64,000 bases of DNA, taken from Botryosphaeria dothidea (taxonomy: Eukaryota > Ascomycota > Dothideomycetes > Botryosphaeriales > Botryosphaeriaceae). Numbering within the stretch: position 1 is the stretch's first letter; each line of letters begins with the position of its first letter. Positions 60,701-64,000 of this stretch are shown one piece after another. The notes below the pieces were generated by a model that did no database searches, was not told the origin of the DNA, and worked only from the letters and a program-made list of their open reading frames with translations. Location: contig WWBZ02000016.1 of the NCBI GenBank assembly GCA_011503125.2, positions 2,914,001 through 2,978,000 of the forward strand, given 5' to 3'. The translations under genes and the position numbers were made by a program.

Positions 60701-63700
60701 CGCGGGCGGCCGTGGTGGTGATTGCGGAGCCCTGGCCTGGAGCGCGCCGGCCGCATCGCGGCTCTCGAACCTCAACTAACCTCAACCTTCAGCCCTTCAA
60801 CTGTGCCTCTGCTGCGCCATGTTTCACGGGCGTGTCGCATAAGGCGGAAACGCCCCGCGCGCCTGTCAATCTGCATCACGCTCCCACAGTCTGGAATTGC
60901 ATTGACGGGCGAGTTTCGCTGCTGAATGCGCTCGAGTCTTCGACACGGCTCAGAGCCCAGCAGCCCGGGACCCAGCGACCACATGGACTGTGCACAATTC
61001 CTCCGACCAAGCTCTCCGACAGTTGCAGCGCGTAATCGAGAGCTCCAGAGCGCGACCAGCCTCTCCACTTGCTCCTTCATCAATCTCTCGCCTGACATCA
61101 ATGACGGAATAGCGATCCCATATGCACGCATCAGCCCATGCACAAGACCAAGCCAAAGCCAAGCCCCGCCATCGACCTGTCAGAAACGGCCCTTCAAGGG
61201 CCCATCCCCGGCGGCGGCCGGGAATCCGCGGCACAGCTGGGATAGCCCTCGTCAGGACCCATGACCCTTGCACACGAGCAGGGGGGGCGCACCGTCCGCA
61301 CCGGTCGAGATTGGAGGTAGCAGTCCGGCAAATCAACGTGCCCGGACTGGAGCTGGCGCTTATGCACGAACGTTGGGCGAGCAAAAAAAGGCCTCGCGAC
61401 CTCGGCTACGGGCGCAATCGACTCGGGCTGAGGGGCGGCGGCGTGCCAAAGGGAACAAAAAACGACGTCTTTGTGGATCGGCGGCATAATCTTCACCGGC
61501 GCTGGCATGGACCGGGAGCGCAGGCATCAGCGCCGCACCTGCATCGGCGGCGACAGGCAGCGTGCGGCTGTGGGAGCGCGCTTTCAAGGAATCTCGGGAA
61601 GACATGGTAAAGGCCTTGAGAAAATCATCACAGGGCCTGGCCACTGCCCGTGGTTCGTGACACGCGTTGACAGCAACCTTAATTTTGGCTTCGGGCCAGT
61701 GTGTTTCTGCTAGCAGGCCTGCCTGGTCAATCTGCCCGCTCGGAAGCCGTAGGATAAGCTGGAGTTGCTCCCGCTCGCTGAAACGGCGTCGCCCTCTCAA
61801 TGCACCCATGCTTGGCAGCCGATGATCGCAGCCGCAGCCGACCGGAGAGAACCGTAAGGACGTCGAAACAAGAAATACGCTGATGCATGACAGCACGAAT
61901 GGTTGCAGCAGCAAAGAGGCAGGTCGGTGGGTGGCCTATCGTTATCGTCCCCGCTGGTCCTTGCAGCGCCACCGTGGTTCAGCCCACTATCGCACGGTTA
62001 GCCTGGCCGTTGGACGAGGGTGTCGCGCGGGAAGGCAAGGGTGTCGCCGGAGCTCCATCCCAAGCTCGAATCTGCAGAGCGTTCCTCGTGGCTGCTGGGG
62101 TAGCAACGCTGCTCAACCGCAGGCCATCGTCATCCACAGACGCTCGCGGTAAAACACCCCCAACTGCAGCGACAGCAGCAAACACGGCGACTCCCGGCGC
62201 AGCTTCAGCTCACGCGTGACGCTGAAGGAAAAAAAGAGCACAACGGATCCACCTGGCCGCTCTGGGAGTAGTGCGCGCGCGTCATGGGGCCGAATTTCGT
62301 ACCCGTCCTCTCTCTGTCTGCACAGCTGCAGCTCGCCGTCTGCGAAAATCCTGAGATGCAGAGGCCCGCACCCGCTGGATGCACATCGCGTGCGACCATG
62401 ACTCGAAGATCCAGCGATCGCTTCCTCCGCAAAGTGCCGGGCGCCCGTATGGAAATGCGACTCTCTGTGTCGCAGGTCCAGCAATGCAGCTATGGGCAGC
62501 GCCAGAGCGTGCGTAGCACCCAGAGGCCAAATAGGCTCGCAGCATAGTTACCGAGGAGCGCTGCTGCCGATAGTCCCCATAAACAAGCCAGACGGAGATC
62601 GGACCAGGGCTGCGATGGGGAATTGAAGCACTCGCCGTATGGCCGTGTCACTAGCAATACGCGTCCGGATGAATGTTTCAACTCCCCATGGAGTTGTATT
62701 TGTTGGAGAGCATTGCCGCTAACCGTCGGTTGCAGCACCCGTCTGTATGTCTGGAGTAAACGCGCACGATGAAGAACGGAGCTCGAGCTCGAGTATGCCG
62801 TGTGTGCGCGCGCGCGACTGCAGCTGTCCGAGCAAGGTACAATGGCCAGTGACACCGATGCATGCCTGGTGATGCGTCCTGACGTCTTGCGACGTCCCAG
62901 GCTGCGAGGCTCGAAGGAAGGGTCCAGACAACCCGGCACCCGGACTTCTGGCCGAAGCAGACAAATGACCGGGGCGGCATCGGCGCCCGGACAAGGGCCT
63001 AATTTTTTTGCGGGTTGGAGAAAAAGCATCTCGAGGGCATTGGCTTAAAGCAGAAGGCGGCCGTGTCTATCATGGCCTGATCCAACATCAGTGCCCGGGC
63101 GCACCACCCGCAACGGTCGAAGACGCAACAGTGACTTTGGCGGGCGCACTGGCGCGGTGAGACCAAGATCTGAATGCCGTCTGGAGAGTGCCGAAACCAA
63201 TGTGAATTTGTCTCGGGCAAGCGGCCAGTCAGCGCGCACGATATGTATAGGAGGCCTGTTAACCGTCTCGCTAAGGCCGTGTGCATATTGAACCTCTCGC
63301 CTTGCACGCGGACGGAAGCGACTTCATCCAGATAGCGCCAACTTTGCAATTTTCATGCTTCGTAAACTGTGAGACCAAGGACCATCCGCTGGATCGTGCC
63401 TGATAGCGTGACATGAACGAGGCGGCGCGTCGAGAACGGACTGTGGGAAGTATATCGCCAGCTACCTTTTGCGTGCCTGTATATCCAATTTCCCCCAGCC
63501 GCGCGCGCCAGCAATTGGCTGCTCCTCGGTCTTCCTCGGGAGTTGAAGGTCACCCGGCGTATCCGCTTGGCGGCAGCCCGAGGCACCAGTGTGGTCCTGA
63601 CGCATGAATTTCCTACAAGCTTCACCCCAGGGCGCGCCCGTTCTTTTGGGCAGCGATTCAGTAGTAGTAGCGCAGTGCGCGCTTGACGAACCTGAATCAG

Positions 63701-64000
63701 CGGCCGGCATTGGCTCTTGATGCGCTGTCGCTGTCTCTGAAGCAAAAGCAAGCGCGAGTGAGCTGTCAAGTTAAGCGGCGGCAGTACGGCGGCGACGGCT
63801 GGAGCGCGGCTTACGTACTCGACGACGGGCAAGGACGACATGGGCGAGGGCGCAGATCGTCAGCGGCGGCAGGAGCGAGAAACAGGTCGCCTAGGAGGGC
63901 GACGTAGATCGCGCCCCGATTCGCCGGCAGGGTCTGTCTTAGACTCGAGGATGCTCGTCGCCGTTGTTCCGCGCCGTGTCAACGGCGGGCTCTTCCTGTC
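57706..64000. other. 6.3 kb GC-rich stretch without a recognisable gene
   Basis: The left end is the DPP V promoter. Beyond it many frames are open in several phases on both strands because of base composition, and none matches a family. The best candidate exon is on the minus strand at about 58834-58560: it lacks an ATG but reads like protein (GVESWPGVTYAALHAVHRF, then CEYCMRELNEKVAALELDR), so it could be an internal exon whose partners I cannot find. Repeat fragments lie at 62659-62746. No tRNA or rRNA gene was seen. Confidence 0.4.
62659..62746. repeat. Composite fragment of two inverted-repeat families
   Basis: Bases 62659-62691 match the inner arm of the 43.7 kb hairpin (CGTCCGGATGAATG shared exactly, with differences in the following TTC-ACTCCCCA-GG part). 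Bases 62717-62746 match the 51.2 kb repeat (CGCTAACCGT, then GCAGCACCCGTCTGT). The two lie 25 bases apart, which suggests that they belong to one element or that one was inserted next to the other. Confidence 0.5.

Noticed and set aside
59000..63900. Many open frames of 60-180 codons in the right-hand tail
   Set aside because: They occur in several phases and both strands with Arg/Ala/Gly-rich products, as expected from GC content alone.

Overview
The window is nuclear DNA of a filamentous ascomycete (Pezizomycotina; Dothideomycetes is my guess, not shown). Genes are split by short introns of about 50-90 bases with GTAAGT/GTATGT-like donors, CTGAC/CTAAC branch sites and CAG/TAG acceptors. The gene set is typically fungal: a TamA/DAL81-type regulator, DUF3433 and SAT4/PTH11-type membrane proteins, dipeptidyl-peptidase V, an M35 metalloprotease, and the complex I 17.8 kDa subunit. 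All coordinates and splice sites were worked out by hand from consensus sites, frame continuity and remembered family sequences; no search was run.

0-12.7 kb: the 3' part of a TamA/DAL81-like regulator (+), a 2.6 kb gene-free stretch, ERV46 (-), a sulfate permease with a STAS domain (-), and the BUB2 checkpoint GAP (+). 12.7-16.7 kb holds no gene I can support. 16.7-25.3 kb is dense housekeeping: the spliceosome factor NTR2 (-) diverging from SmG (+), an APH-fold kinase (-), SPT2 (-) diverging from ribosomal protein P2 (+), and ribosomal protein S15 (+). 26.5-43.4 kb: a four-helix membrane protein, cystathionine gamma-lyase, a 1527-residue disordered protein of unknown function, a 99-residue Cys/His protein, an M35 protease, the complex I subunit (-) diverging from an F-box protein (+).

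43.4-55.2 kb is the accessory, decayed part. It holds a nested inverted-repeat element with a perfect 32-base hairpin, a DUF3433 gene with a stop at an expected Trp and an interruption, an NmrA-like gene, an LTR-like segment, a second inverted-repeat element, and a SAT4/PTH11-type gene with a stop where Tyr is expected. 55.2-57.7 kb is a secreted dipeptidyl-peptidase V (-). The last 6.3 kb is GC-rich with no recognisable gene, but near 62.7 kb it carries fragments of both repeat families side by side.

Functional links are modest. The sulfate permease and cystathionine gamma-lyase both serve sulfur assimilation but are 19 kb apart. NTR2 and SmG, both spliceosomal, share a 344-base divergent promoter. 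I did not find a convincing new multi-gene system. The most novel items are the two small inverted-repeat families, the paired nonsense-damaged membrane-protein genes, and the large disordered protein.
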